The position numbers were made by a program, and so were the translations under genes. A stretch of 64,000 bases of DNA from Datura wrightii (lineage: Eukaryota > Streptophyta > Magnoliopsida > Solanales > Solanaceae), in assembly GCA_035772735.1 (NCBI GenBank), contig JASDFA010000016.1, positions 168,583,001 to 168,647,000 of the forward strand, written 5' to 3'. How positions within the stretch are numbered: position 1 is the stretch's first letter; every line of letters begins with the position of its first letter. A model generated the notes under the pieces. It was not told where the DNA came from, did no database searches, and was given only the letters and a program-made list of their open reading frames with translations. Positions 34,336-46,116 of this stretch are shown one piece after another.

Positions 34336-35811
34336 CCTCAAATATAGAATATATAGAATCATCCTTGGTGGTTGATGTTAAATACAGGCAAGATGAGGAT
34401 CCAATATTGAGGAAGCTGAAGGAGGCGGTGCAGAGTCAAAAGGTGGAGGTTTTCTCCCAAGTGGGAGATGGTGTGCTACGATACCAGGGTCGTCTATGTG
34501 TCCCAGATGTAAATGATTTGAGAGTTCGGATATTGCATGAGGCACATGGTACCAGATACTCTATTCATCCAGGATCCACTAAAATGTATCAGGACTTGCG
34601 AGAAATCTAATGGTAGGATGGTATGAAAAAGGATATTGCGGAGTTAGTAGAAAAATGACCAAACTGCCAGCAAGTAAAGGTCGAGCATCAAAAGCCGGGA
34701 GGCATACTTCAGGATATCAGCATCCCCGCTTAGAAGTAGGAAGAAATTAATATGGATTTCATTACAGGTTTACCTCTTACTCATCGACACTATGACTCTA
34801 TTTGGGTGGTGGTGGATAGGCAAACTAAGGTGGCAACATTTCCTACCAATCAAGACCATGGATTCAATAGCGGATTATGCCAAATTGTATATTCGGGAGT
34901 TGGTTCAACTTCATGGAGTGCCCTTGTCTATCATCTCGGACTGAGGTACTCAATTTACCTCTCAGTTTTGGCAGTCTTTTCAAAAAGGACTTGGGATGCA
35001 GGTTAAGCTCAGCACGACCTTCCATCAACAAATAGATGGCCAGGTAGAACAAACCATTCAGACCCTTTAGGATATGTTGAGGGCATGTGTTATGGATTTT
35101 AAAGGTAGTTGGGATGATCATTTGCCCTTGGTTGAGTTTGCTTGTAATAATAGTTACCACTCTAGTATCCAAATGGCACCGTCCAAGGCTCTTTACGGGC
35201 GGAGGTGTAGATCTCACGTTGGATGGTTTAAGGTTGTTGAGGCAGCTATGATAGGACCAGATTTGATTCATGAGGCAATGGTGAAGGTTCAATTGATAAG
35301 GGACCGATTGAAAATCGCTCAGATTTGTCAAAAATCGTATGCTGATGTGAGAAGAAGAGATTTGGAGTTTGATGTGGACGAATGGGTATTTCTAAACGCA
35401 TCTCCCATGAAGGGAGTCATGAGGTTCAGAAAGAGAGGTAAACTCAGCCCCCGCTATATTGGTCCTTACCGAGATGTGAGAAGAGTTGGCAAGGTAGCAT
35501 ATCAGTTAGACTTGCCCTCGGAGTTGTCCTTAGTTGATCTCGTCTTCCATGTGTCACTTTTGAAGAAGTGTTTGGGTGATCCAACCTTGGTAGTTCTTGT
35601 AGAAAGCATTGGAGTAAAGGACTGCCTCAGTTATGAAGAAATTCGCGTTGAAATCTTGGATCGTCAGGTTTGGAGGTTAAGAAACAAAGAAGTAGCTTCA
35701 GTTAAAGTATTATAGAGAAATCAACATGTTGAGGGAGCTATGTGGGAAGCCGAAGTGGATATGATAGCTAAGTACCCCAATTTGTTCCCTACCGACTCAG
35801 TTTCAGTTTGA
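34336..35811 (+). pseudogene. RNase H linker, integrase and chromodomain-like tail fragment, plus strand
   Basis: It begins in the linker between RNase H and integrase (SSLVVDVKYRQDEDPILRKL), followed by the H2C2 finger (HEAHGTRYSIHPGSTKMYQD, then NCQQVKVEHQ), with stops near 34608 and 34656. The core has MDFITGLPLTHRHYDSIWVV at ~34752, a frameshift near 34855, and from 35074 a long open stretch (MLRACVMDFKGSWDDHLPL) with the C-terminal domain (FRKRGKLSPRYIGPYRDVRR). One stop at 35713 precedes the chromodomain-like tail, which ends at 35811. RT and everything 5' are missing. Confidence 0.87.
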
Positions 35812-36043
35812 GGTATCAGTTTTGCCCTAAACCTCTAATCGGTTTTCATGTTCAGTTCATGTGTACAAGTTTGTTTTATGATGTGGCATATGTATGTGGT
35901 GTTGGAATTCAGTTTAGTTATGTAGTTCTTTTCAAAGGTAGTCATTCCGTTAGTTTTCAGCTTAAATGACTAGTAATTGTATATGGTGATAGCTTTTTTC
36001 TGAGTTTTCTACATGTTTCTAACATTCGAGGATGAATGTTCCC

Positions 36044-36055
36044 AAGGGGGATATA
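36044..36055 (+). other. Polypurine tract
   Basis: AAGGGGGATATA lies one base before the LTR start TGTTATACCCCGGG and follows CATTCGAGGATGAATGTT. Confidence 0.82.
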
Positions 36056-36056
36056 T

Positions 36057-38183
36057 TGTTATACCCCGGGAACCTAAGGATAAGAGCTGAAAGTGAAAAT
36101 GGAGAAAAACTGAAAATTCGCTCCAGGTCACAGAATGACCCATGAGGTAAGTTGTGAGGAGTGACCAGGAGTCACCTCATGACTCATGGTCATCATGGTG
36201 TGGCAAGGCCTGAGTGAGGAGGCCACGGGCTTGACCGCGAGTCGTGGTCAAACCTCACCACTTGTGAGGTCACCCGTGGTCAACCTTGGAGGATTGTGAA
36301 GTTGGGATGGGCAGTGTAGGCCACGGAATGTGACCATGAGTCGTGGTCTAACCTCACGACTCGTGAAGTCACCCGTGGGGTCCCCTTGGATGTTTGGGCA
36401 GTGGACTCAACTGATCATGGCTACGAGTCGTTCCCCGTGGAAATGACCCGGTAGGTCCCTCATGGGGACTGGCGACCAGAAATTTCCTACATTTTAATAA
36501 GGGTGTTTTCACAATTTCCTATGTCCCTAAGGCCTAAACTGCGTCTTTTTGGAAATATTTTTGAGTTAGATAAGATGGGTTAAGCCCTTTATGCATGCCC
36601 ATTCTCATGCAAAAGCTTGGAGAGGTTTTTGGGAGATTCAAGGCCTTCTTCCCAAAATTTTCATCAATTTCTTTGTGGGTGTTCAAGGAAATTTGAGTCC
36701 CTCCATTCCCAAGTATGTACGGTTTTAAAATGGGTGGAATTATTCCTCCCCCATGCCTAATTTCGATTTAAATCATGAATCCTCCTATTCAAGTCTATGG
36801 GGTTTTACTCAAATGCATGAAAATGTGATTTCTCTTTATGGGTATGATTTAATTGAGTTTTAATTATTGAATTATGAATGACGGGCATGTTTTATCATTA
36901 TTTTCCTTAATCATGTTTCAAGCTTTTAAATCCAAGTTGCCCATTTAATGAAAGTCTGTGAAAGTTATGATTTATGATGAATATTCATTATTTTGAGTTT
37001 ACTAATGATGGAAAAGCATGAATTCAAGTTACTCATATTTATGAGCATATTTTGAAAGAATTTAATATGATTAAGTATTGGGCAATGCCCACATGTTAAA
37101 GAATGATTTATGAATTGTGAAGTGAATTAGATTTATCGATTTATGATGTTGGCCGATGAAAAGGGCCTATGATTCTTGGCTAAGCATGTTTTAAAGGGGA
37201 TCCATGATGAAAAATGATATATTCTATCCAATGAATCTTAATGCATGATGTTACTGATTTATGTATGAGCCTATATGCATATTTTTGGGAGCCATGTCTA
37301 GCACCGAGCAGCCCGACGATCAAAGGACTACGACGATGTCTCATAATCACACGCCACCGTGGGTTTCTAAATGATATGATGTATTGATAATGATCCCCTC
37401 AAATGTGATATCATGTCTAATGCATGACCCTCGCTAGGCAAGCCAGGGTCAGCTCTGCCCACTTCAGTGAGATAATGGGGCAGTATGAAAGGCTCTACCA
37501 TGATAATGTCGGTTATGATGATTCCTCCAATTGTTCCACATGTTTTATGAATTGTTATGTTTATGTTATTGGCTGAAGTTATGTTTTGATAAAATTTATT
37601 TACGATAATGATTTTGAACGTTGTATGAATGATTTGAATCCTTGAGCCTTATGCTCTCTTATGAAGTTTATAATAAAAGCATGATGTCCTTATCTTATGT
37701 TACTTATGAGTTTTATTTTACTTTTAAATGTCCATTTTATTTACCTTGCATACTCGGTACATTCCACGTACTGACTGCATACTTTCTATGCTATATCGTT
37801 CCATGATGCAAGGTCCGAATCTCAGGCTCATCCTCATCCTTAGTCCATCTCAACCTATATTTTCAGCTTATTGGTGAGTCCTCATGTTCCGAGGGCCGTT
37901 TGATTGACTTTCATGTTGTTTATGTTCATTTTTGGTCGGGTTAGTTGGGGGACAAACCCATCTTATGTATTAGAGGCTTTCAGACAAGCATGTAGCGCTC
38001 CGCCATGTATTCGCCCAGTATTTCTTGATGTTATGCTATAATTATGTTTTTGCTATGTTTTATGATTATCATTCCTCTTATTTGAATAAGATTAGTTGTA
38101 TGCATGTGTTATGGGTCGACTTAGGGTCTCTCGGGGTCCCTTGTCCCGTGTCTACGATCCGGGTGTACGTTTGGGTCGTGATA
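36057..38183 (+). repeat. Complete chromovirus-like 3' LTR (2127 bp)
   Basis: It starts TGTTATACCCCGGGAACC and ends GGGTCGTGATA (usual end GTGACA). It is the 3' LTR of the half element at 34336. The first 450 bases hold many copies of the near-palindrome CACGASTCGTG and relatives. It is the best intact reference in this window for the LTRs at 51409-63038, 38184-39860, 20196-20466 and, inverted, 32061-33044 and 46117-47996. Confidence 0.9.
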
Positions 38184-39860
38184 GTTTTAAAAGGGGAAAT
38201 CTATTCTAATTCATTCCTATTCATGCATGCAAGAGTAAGAGTCTAGAGAGGTAATCAAGGCTAATTCTTCAAGGTTCTTCTTCAAACATTACTGGGCAAT
38301 CAGAGGGGTGGTAGAATCAAACCCTTTCAGGTATGTGGGGTTATGAATAGGTGAATCCATTCACACCTATGTGCAATCTCTCTCTAAATCATGAAATTCC
38401 TATGTTGATTCCATGTGGTTTTATTCCAATGCATGAACTTCTAATTTACTACATGGTTATGATTTAAAAATGTTTCTATTATTGAATAATAATTCATGGG
38501 CATGTGTTAAGTTGTTTTAAATTAAAAATCATGTTTCAAGCTTTATAAATTTAAAATGCCCAAATTATGAGAAGTTCATGATAGTTGAGATATTATGATG
38601 AAAAACTTTTTTTCAAGTTACCCATGTTATTGATCATGTTTTCAAGTGATTTATGTATTTTCAAGCATGTTAAAGTATCGGGCAATGCCCATATGTTCAA
38701 GTATGAGTTATGATTTTACAAATTAAGCTTACCACATGGTTTTGGAGTGAAGACTCCCATTCATATTCAACTTGTGGTATGGTTTGAGCAAAGAACTCCT
38801 TATATATATGGTTCCGATTTTATACATATTTGATTAATGAGCTTTGTCAATAGACAATGGTAAGCTTCGTTGAAAAATAATGGACAGCATACACATGTTT
38901 TTGAGAGTAGTGTCTAGCACCGAGTAGGCTAAGGGTTGATCATCCTATGCCTTAGAACTACACGCCAACATAGGTTATATATACCTTATATATACTTTGG
39001 GACCTCCTTTGTGGGCTATCCCCCACCCTGATTGGGCCCCTAGCTTGATATCGCTATCATGGTATCGTCCTTAGCCCTGCCAAGGTTTTGGACGGCTCTA
39101 CCCACTTGAGTGTGATAGTTGGGACCACGTAAGCTCTATCATGGTATATCAATTAAAAGATGAGTCTCCATTTGTTCCTCGTGATTTTAGTTAAGCATGT
39201 TTATCATTCATGATATATATATCTACATATTTTCTAATGCAGGTTTGACCCAATGTTCAGCTTTACTTATGACTATCAAATTCCATCTTTGGGTCAATAG
39301 ATTCAGTTATGATGCTATGTTATGTTGAGATCATGTTTTCAGAAAATAGCATGCAAGTCCTAGTCTAAGATTTTTATTTTGTTTATGTTTTATATTATGC
39401 ATGTTTTAAATGATTTTACTTATTTAAATGGTATTACTTACCTTTCATAATCGGTACATTCCACGTACTGATCGTATACTCTATGATGTATCATTTCATG
39501 ATACAAGCTCCGATCATCAGACTCAGCCCCGCCACTAGCCATCTCTTAGAGTTAGCATCCCACCTCTGCTGGTGAGTCCTCATCTTTGGAGGACCATGCC
39601 TTTCAGCTTTAGCGAGTTAGTTGGGGGCCTGTCCGATCAACCCATCAGACTTAGAGGCTTTTCAGACAAAAGGATGTAATCAACTTCGAATTCATTTGTA
39701 TTCATGATGTGATGCTTATTTTAGACATCCGCTAAGTTTATCATGTTGATCTATCATTTTATGATTTAGTTAGATGTATGTTCATGCCATGGGTCATGTT
39801 GGAGTTCCTTGGGGTTTCTTGTCCCGTGTATCGATCTGGGCCTATGTTCTAGTCGTGACA
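38184..39860 (+). repeat. Chromovirus-like LTR lacking its first ~480 bases
   Basis: The sequence joins the preceding LTR end directly and starts in the middle of a second LTR ('attcatgcatgcaagagtaagag...'). It then follows the same landmarks ('gagagtagtgtctagcaccgagtagg', 'ggtacattccacgtactgatcg') to the terminal GTCGTGACA at 39860. No primer site follows; the next base is inside a protease reading frame. Confidence 0.82.
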
Positions 39861-42800
39861 CCCGAAATTCTATCAGAACCCTTCTCACTCTCTACTCCAG
39901 TCAGTGATTCAGTTATAGATCGACGAGTGTATAGAAATTGCCCTATCACAGTTCTTTGGAAATGACCTCAGCAGATTTAGTAGAGTTAGCCATGGCCAAC
40001 ATTGATGTCATCCTCGGCATGGATTGGCTATTTGCATGTTTTGCCTCGGTTAATTGTAGAACCCGGGCAGTAGGGGTTAGATTTTGGAGTGAGCCAGTCC
40101 TAGAGTGGAAGGGTAGTTCTGTTGTGCCTATAGGTCGCTTCATTTCCTACCTTAAGGCAAGAAAGATGATTTCCAAGGTTGCTTGCACAATCAAGTTAGG
40201 GTTATGAATGCTACATCCGAGACCCCAACTATCTAGTCAGTTTCAATAGTACGTGAGTACCTATAAGTCTTCCCAGATGATGTACCGGAAATCCCTCCCG
40301 AGAGGGAAATTGATTTTGGTATTGACCTTCTTCCCAATACACAACCTATATCTATTCCTCCCAATAGAATGACTCCAGCCGAGCTAAAAGAGTTTAAGGA
40401 GCATTTAAAGGACCTTCTAGATGAGGGTTTCATCAGACCGAGCAGATCCCCATGGTGTGCACCAGTTCTTTTTGTCCGAAAAAAAGATGGTTCTCTTAGT
40501 ACGTGTATTGATTATCGGCAAATAAACAAAAGGTCACCATCAAGAATAGGTATCCATTCCCCAAAATTAATGATTTGTTTGACCAGCTTCAGGGTGCTAA
40601 GTGCTTTTTGAAGATAGACCTCAGATCTGGATAACATCAGCTCAGTGTTTGGAAGAGTGACATCCCGAAGATAGCCTTCAGACGCGTTATGGTCATTATG
40701 ACTTTGTTGTTATGCCTTTTGGACTAATGAACACTCCTATAGCATTTATGTATTGGATGAACATGGTGTTTAATCCATACTTGGATATGTTCGTGATTGT
40801 GTTCATAGATGACATCCTTATATACTCTCAGAGCGAGGAGGAGCATGTTGCTCATTTGAGGGTGGTGCTACAGTCTCTCAAGGATTGCCAATTAATTTCT
40901 AAATTCAATAAATACGAGTTTTTGTTGAACTCAGTGACATTTTTGGCTGATGTGGTGTCAAGTGAGGGTGTACAAGTAGACTCGCAAATGATAGAAGCGG
41001 TAAGGAATTGGCCCAGACTAGTGAATCCTTCGGATATCAGGAGTTTCTTGGGCTTAGTTGGGTATTATAGGAGATTTGTTGAGGGTTTTTTATCCATTGC
41101 AGCCTCGTTGACCAAATTGACCCAGAAGAAGGTGAAGTTCTAATGGTCGGAGGCTTGTGAGAGGAGATTCCATGAGTTGAAGACTCGACTGACCTCAACA
41201 CCTGTTTTATCCCTACTCGAGGGTACTAATAGGTTTGTGGTATATTTTGATGCTTCAAGGATCGGCTTTGGGTGTGTATTGATGCAACATGGCAACGTTA
41301 TAGCATATGCTTCCAGGCAGCTAAAAGTTCATGAAAAGAATTACTCGACTCATGATCTGGAATTGGCAGAGGTAGTATTTTCCTTCAACTTTTGGAGACA
41401 CTACTTGTACGGGGTCCATGTGGATGTGTTTACAGACCACAAAATGCTACAATATTTGTTTCCCTAAAAAGATCTAAATCTGCACCAAAGGAGGTGGTTG
41501 GAGCTACTCAAGGATTATGATATGAGTGTCCTTTACCATCCGAGTAAGGCGAATGTTGTAGAAGACGTACTTAGTAGGCTCTCTATGGAGAGTGTGTCCC
41601 ATGTAGATGAGGGGAGGAAGGAGCCGGTAAAGGATGCACATCAACTTGCACGGTTGGGAGTTTGTTTAGTTGACTCGACCGATGGTGGTGTTATTGTTCA
41701 GAATAGATCAAGATCATCCTTGGTGATAAATGTAAAAGCTATACAAGACGAGGAACCTCTTTTGGTAAAGCTAAAGGAAGCCATTCAAAATACGAAGGTA
41801 GGGGTCTTCTCCAAAGGGGGAGATGGTGTACTTCGATATCAGTGTCGCTTGTGTGTTTCAGACGTTGATGATTTTAGGAAGCGGATGTTGTATAAGGCTC
41901 ATGGTTCCAGATATTTGATACATCTAGGTGCCACAAAGATGTACCATGACCTACAGGAAGTCTATTAGTTGACTGGCATGAAGAAGGACATAGGAAAATT
42001 TGTGGCTAACTATCCCAACTGTCAATAGGTGAAGGTTGAGCATCAATGACCGGGAGGTGTTCAAGATATCAGTATTCCTACTTGAAAGTGGGAAGAGATC
42101 AATATGGACTTCATCATAGGGTTTCCTCGCACTCGTCGACACTATGACTCTATTTAGGTGGTGGGGGATAGGTTGACCAAAGCAGCTCATTTGCTACTAG
42201 TCAAAACTACCGATACAGCGGAGGATTATGCTAAGTTGTACATTCTGGAGTTAGTTTGGTTGCATGGGCTTAGTACTCAAGTCAAGCTTAGTACTGCATT
42301 TTACCCGCAAACAGATGGTCAGGCGGAGTGAACTATCTAGTCTCTCGAGGACATGTTGAGAGCATGTGTGATTGACTTCAAGGGTAGTTGGGATAACCAT
42401 TTGCCTCTCATTGAGTTTATGTATAATAACAGCTACCATTCCAGCATTCAGATGGCTCAGTTTGAGGCTCTCTATGGGCGAAGATGTAGATCGCCTATTG
42501 GATGGTTTAAAGTCGGTGAAGCTGTGTTGATAGGAACAGATTCAGTCCATGAGGCTATGGAGAAAGTTCAGCTCATACGGGAAAGGTTGAAAACAGCCCA
42601 GAGCCGCCAAAAGTCCTATGTGGATGTGAGAAGGAGAGAACTTCAGTTTGAAGTCGATGATTGGGTGTTTTTTAAGGCATCTCCCATGAAGGAAGTGATG
42701 AGGTTCGGAAAGAAAGGAAAACTCAAACCCCATTATATTGGCCCGTATCGAATTATGAAACAGGTTGGAAAGGTAGAATATTAATTGGAGTTGCCCTCAG

Positions 42801-43039
42801 AATTAGCTTCAATTGATCCAATTTTCCATGTATCGCTCTTAAAGAAATGTTTGGGTGATCCAACTCTAGTTGTTCCTGTGGAAAGTGTTGGTGTGAAAGA
42901 CAATATTAGTTATGAAGAGGTTCCGATGGAAATATTGGATCATCAGGTTCAAAAGCTAAGAAACAAAGAAAAAGCCTCAGTCAAGGTTTTGTAGAGGAAT
43001 CAGCATGTTGAGGGAGCAGCATGGAAGCCGAAACAGATA
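39861..43039 (+). pseudogene. Chromovirus pol pseudogene: protease to chromodomain-like tail
   Basis: Best preserved pol in the window. Protease starts mid-domain at the LTR junction (ILSEPFSLSTPV; VILGMDWLFACFASVNC at ~40000). RT has an intact entry (LDEGFIRPSRSPWCAPVLFV), a frameshift near 40530, and the FIDD catalytic motif at ~40803-40814. RNase H (DASRIGFGCVLMQHG; THDLELAEV; FTDHKMLQ) has its acidic residues, with a stop at 41465. The integrase finger lies at ~41890-42030 (stops at ~41966 and ~42026). The core starts MDFIIGFPRTRRHYDSI at ~42104. The segment that should carry the second catalytic Asp is deleted near 42265. The C-terminal part runs 42353-42994, with stops at 42782 and 42992. 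Gag is absent. Confidence 0.9.
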
Positions 43040-43258
43040 TGATGGCTATATACCCACATATATTCCCTTCCAGCTTAGTCTCAACATGAGTATCAGCTTT
43101 TTCCCTGAAACTCTATTCAGTTTCATGTTCAATTCATGTGTCCTAGTTTCTTTCATGTTAATGTATGTATGTATGATTCATGAATTCAGTTCCTTTATGT
43201 AGTTTAGATCAGAGGATGTAGTTCCATCAGTTTTCAGCTTATATGAGTAGTATTTGAA
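43040..43258 (+). other. 3' untranslated stub of the chromovirus, cut before its polypurine tract
   Basis: It matches 35815-36000 ('agcttttttccctgaa...gttcatgttcaattcatgtg', 'cagttttcagcttatatgagtag'). It stops near 43258 before the CATTCGAGGATGAATG and polypurine segment. There is no 3' LTR. Confidence 0.7.
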
Positions 43259-44349
43259 CCTTGGCGCCAATTGTCTTGTCCAGACACTTGGGTGTTGGCT
43301 CAGAAACCCGCCACTTGGCTATCCAGGAAATTTGCCTCTTCCTCAGAATCCAAGTGATCTTCTTTCGGCTCCATTCCTTGAGTTCCCACTATATTTACCT
43401 TTTTGCTTCCCGCTCCGATGATGTGCTTTGTAAGAAAATCCAACGATGTACGCATGTGAGCCAACTCTTGGTTGTGTTCTTCTTCCTTCCTTCGTTGGTC
43501 TGTAGTCAAACCAACAACATATGTACCAACCGCTGCATTAGCCTCCCTCGGGTGCAATTCCCTGTTCGTCTTGGTGACCTTGTCAAGGATAGTAGAAGCT
43601 TGCTCCCAGGTGTGACTCATCAATGCTCCTCCTGCCACTGTGTCCGCTGTAGATTTGGTGCTATTATTCAATGACCTGTAAAAATTTCCAACAAACTATC
43701 ATCTAGGATCTTATGGTTTAGGCACTTTGTCAATTTCTTTTGGAACCTCAACCAGGTTTTATGAAGTGCTTCTGCCTTGATTTGTCAAAAGTTGTAGATC
43801 TCGTCTTTTAGCTACAACATTCTGGAGGGGGGAAAGAATCTCTCCAAGAAGGCCTGTTTGAGTTCTCTCCAACTGGTTATGGAGTCGTTGGGCAACTCTA
43901 ATAACCAAAAAGTGGCTTCCCCTGATAGACAGGAGGGGATAAGTCTGAGCCGTATGGCGTCTTGGCTTACTCTAAGTAACTTGTACGCCTTATATATTCC
44001 TAAGAAGTTCATCAAGTGCAGGTTGGCGTCATCCGCTACATGACCACTGAACACCCCTTTCATGTTTAGCAATTAGATCATGGTGCTCGTGAAATCAAAT
44101 TTGGCCCCAGGGGGCTGTGGTGGTGGCATAATTGCTCAAGTAGAACCAACTTCATCAATGTTTGGGTCCTCATCATTGAAGAACTGAGGGGAAAGTCTAT
44201 AACCTCTATTGCCCCTCCTGTGTCGAGCAGCATTCAGTACTTCTTCTCTAACGTCTTCCACATCCTGAAGTGCAGCTTGCCGAGCTAACTCTGCTTGCCT
44301 AGTTTCTTCATCTATGCGGGCATCTCATTGATCCTGGTTTTCCATCCTA
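43259..44349 (-). pseudogene. Athila-like gag pseudogene, minus strand
   Basis: Read right to left. The N-terminal part (~44349-44075) reads DARIDEETRQAELARQAALQ and GYRLSPQFFNDEDPNIDEVG with stops near 44137 and 44075. The capsid core at 43812-44072 (NFLGIYKAYKLLRVSQDAIR, then SITSWRELKQAFLERFFPPS) is a clear retrotransposon Gag. The C-terminal part continues to 43300 (MSHTWEQASTILDKVTKTNR). The frame is lost near 43800. It is cut at ~43259 before protease. The structural protein would assemble element particles; this copy is dead. Confidence 0.86.
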
Positions 44350-44521
44350 TGAAGTGTTCATTCAATTTCTAGATTGAATGGAATAAGGAGATCTCCACTA
44401 CTCCGAGTGCTTGGAATTCACCGGAAAACATCTTGTGGGTATCAAAAACATAACGAAATCACAATTAAGTAAATAACTACTAAAAGTCAAATATGAGAAA
44501 ATAATCTAGTTTTAATCGTAC

Positions 44522-44539
44522 TCCCCGACAACGATGCCA
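44522..44539 (-). other. Primer binding site (tRNA-Asp type), minus strand
   Basis: TCCCCGACAACGATGCCA on + is TGGCATCGTTGTCGGGGA on minus, three bases off the canonical Athila site. It stands five bases inside the LTR at 44545. Confidence 0.87.
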
Positions 44540-44544
44540 CTTTT

Positions 44545-46116
44545 TGATAACGCTTAAACCATACCTCCTACCGATGTATGAAGCAGATGTTGTCAATAAA
44601 GAAACGAAAAAATAGGTTGGGGTCGAACCAATAGGGAATAGGGAAGATCTAGACTAAAGCTGGTAAGTAAATATGTATGGTAGTTACTCCAAAAAAGGGG
44701 GTTCTAAAGAAAACAATAGTTAATAACATTTTTAAAGTTTTAGTATCAACAATGAAAGATAACTAGGTTTTGTGTTCCCCATGGGTTCATAACTTCTTCA
44801 GGTATACATACGTGATCATCACCAATGGTTACTTATAGAACTGATAACTTAGGTTCATTCAAACGACCGAGTCATTCCTATTGAATGAATATTCTCAATC
44901 ACCCGACCGGGTCTTATGAGCAATTGCAATTGAACAGTTATCAATATGTCTAAAATTTGACTATCCTACGACCACAACTCAAGTTAATACAATGATCATC
45001 AAGATCAAGGCTTTGTAGTAATTCTCTTTTTCTAATCTCTACCTCGCTAAGCTCAAACAAGAAACGAATTCGGGCATGTCCTAATGTTATACACTGTCAA
45101 GAAACATTTAAGCATGAAGAGAATACAATACAAGTTTTTTGCATTGGTTTTGAATCAATTTTATGTAACCCTAGCTTGTTAATCCACCATAGTTCCCACA
45201 ACCCTAACTATAGAAGTTTTAGCCTCTCATAGTTGCAAGATTGTGATTTGTTTGCATAACGAAATGAATAAATCAGTACTTACATTCGTAGATGAGAGAA
45301 AAACTTCATTGATTAAATCTCAAATTTATCAAGAACAATTCACAAGATCAAGAAGAAAATCAATAAAAGGTTGATCACGAGTTAATCAACTCAATTCTAT
45401 GTTCTCTCATGAAAAACTAACAATGTATGATGTAATCTCCTCCTCCCTAATGAAAATAAAACTTAAAATGTATTTATATAGACATCAAACTCCTTTTCCT
45501 AAGATAACAGGGTAAACTTCCATATCTGCTGCCGCTCGAGCCACAAAAAAACCTACGACTAGTAGCAGGCTTATACGGGTCGTACCATCTATTCGTAGGT
45601 CTTTAGTTTGCTGAAATCCGACTAAGGGTTGGGACTTGGTACGACTCGTACCAACTTCCTATGAGTCGTACTAAGCTTCCGTGGTTTAAATCTGAAGACT
45701 CTGAATTTTTATAAAGTTTGCATGAGTGTGTTGATACGACTCGTACCTTGCCTTCACGACTTATACTGTTGTCACTCGTACCTAGAGTTAGTCTTTGTGC
45801 AATTTCTCTAAATATTTCCACGACTTGAAGTTAAGACTCGTACTATGAATCATGAATTGCCTCTTTCTCAGCTCATCCTTCTAAATATTTTCACGAGTCT
45901 TAGTAAAATTCTTACCACCAATGTATGGCTCGTACTGAGATTTTCATTTCGGTTCAGTTTATGCTCTTTTAAGCTTCTTTTGCACGATCTTACTCCAACA
46001 CTTAAGTTTACCTGAAAACACAAGAAAAGTACCTCATATCCATAAAAACATACCTAAGTCAATGCGATTTTCTTTAGTTTTGAGTGTCGAAAGTTTTGTA
46101 AATTAATAACACATCA
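44545..46116 (-). repeat. Athila-like 5' LTR (1572 bp), minus strand
   Basis: On + it runs TGATAACGCTTAAACC to ...TAATAACACATCA. It matches the LTR at 13441-14987 in reverse complement. Conserved points are the GATCGACCCC-like segment (here near 44618-44640) and the start-proximal 'cataaaaacatacctaagtc' near 46040. TACGACTCGTACC-type palindromes cluster at 45550-45850. It belongs to the gag at 43259-44349. It stands inside a chromovirus LTR on its right side. Confidence 0.87.

Noticed and set aside
36120..36480. Spaced short repeats as a CRISPR-like array
   Set aside because: The repeats are irregular, palindromic variants in a plant LTR with no constant unit or spacer length.
43261..43674. 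137-codon plus-strand frame
   Set aside because: Antisense to the minus-strand Athila-like gag; no family.
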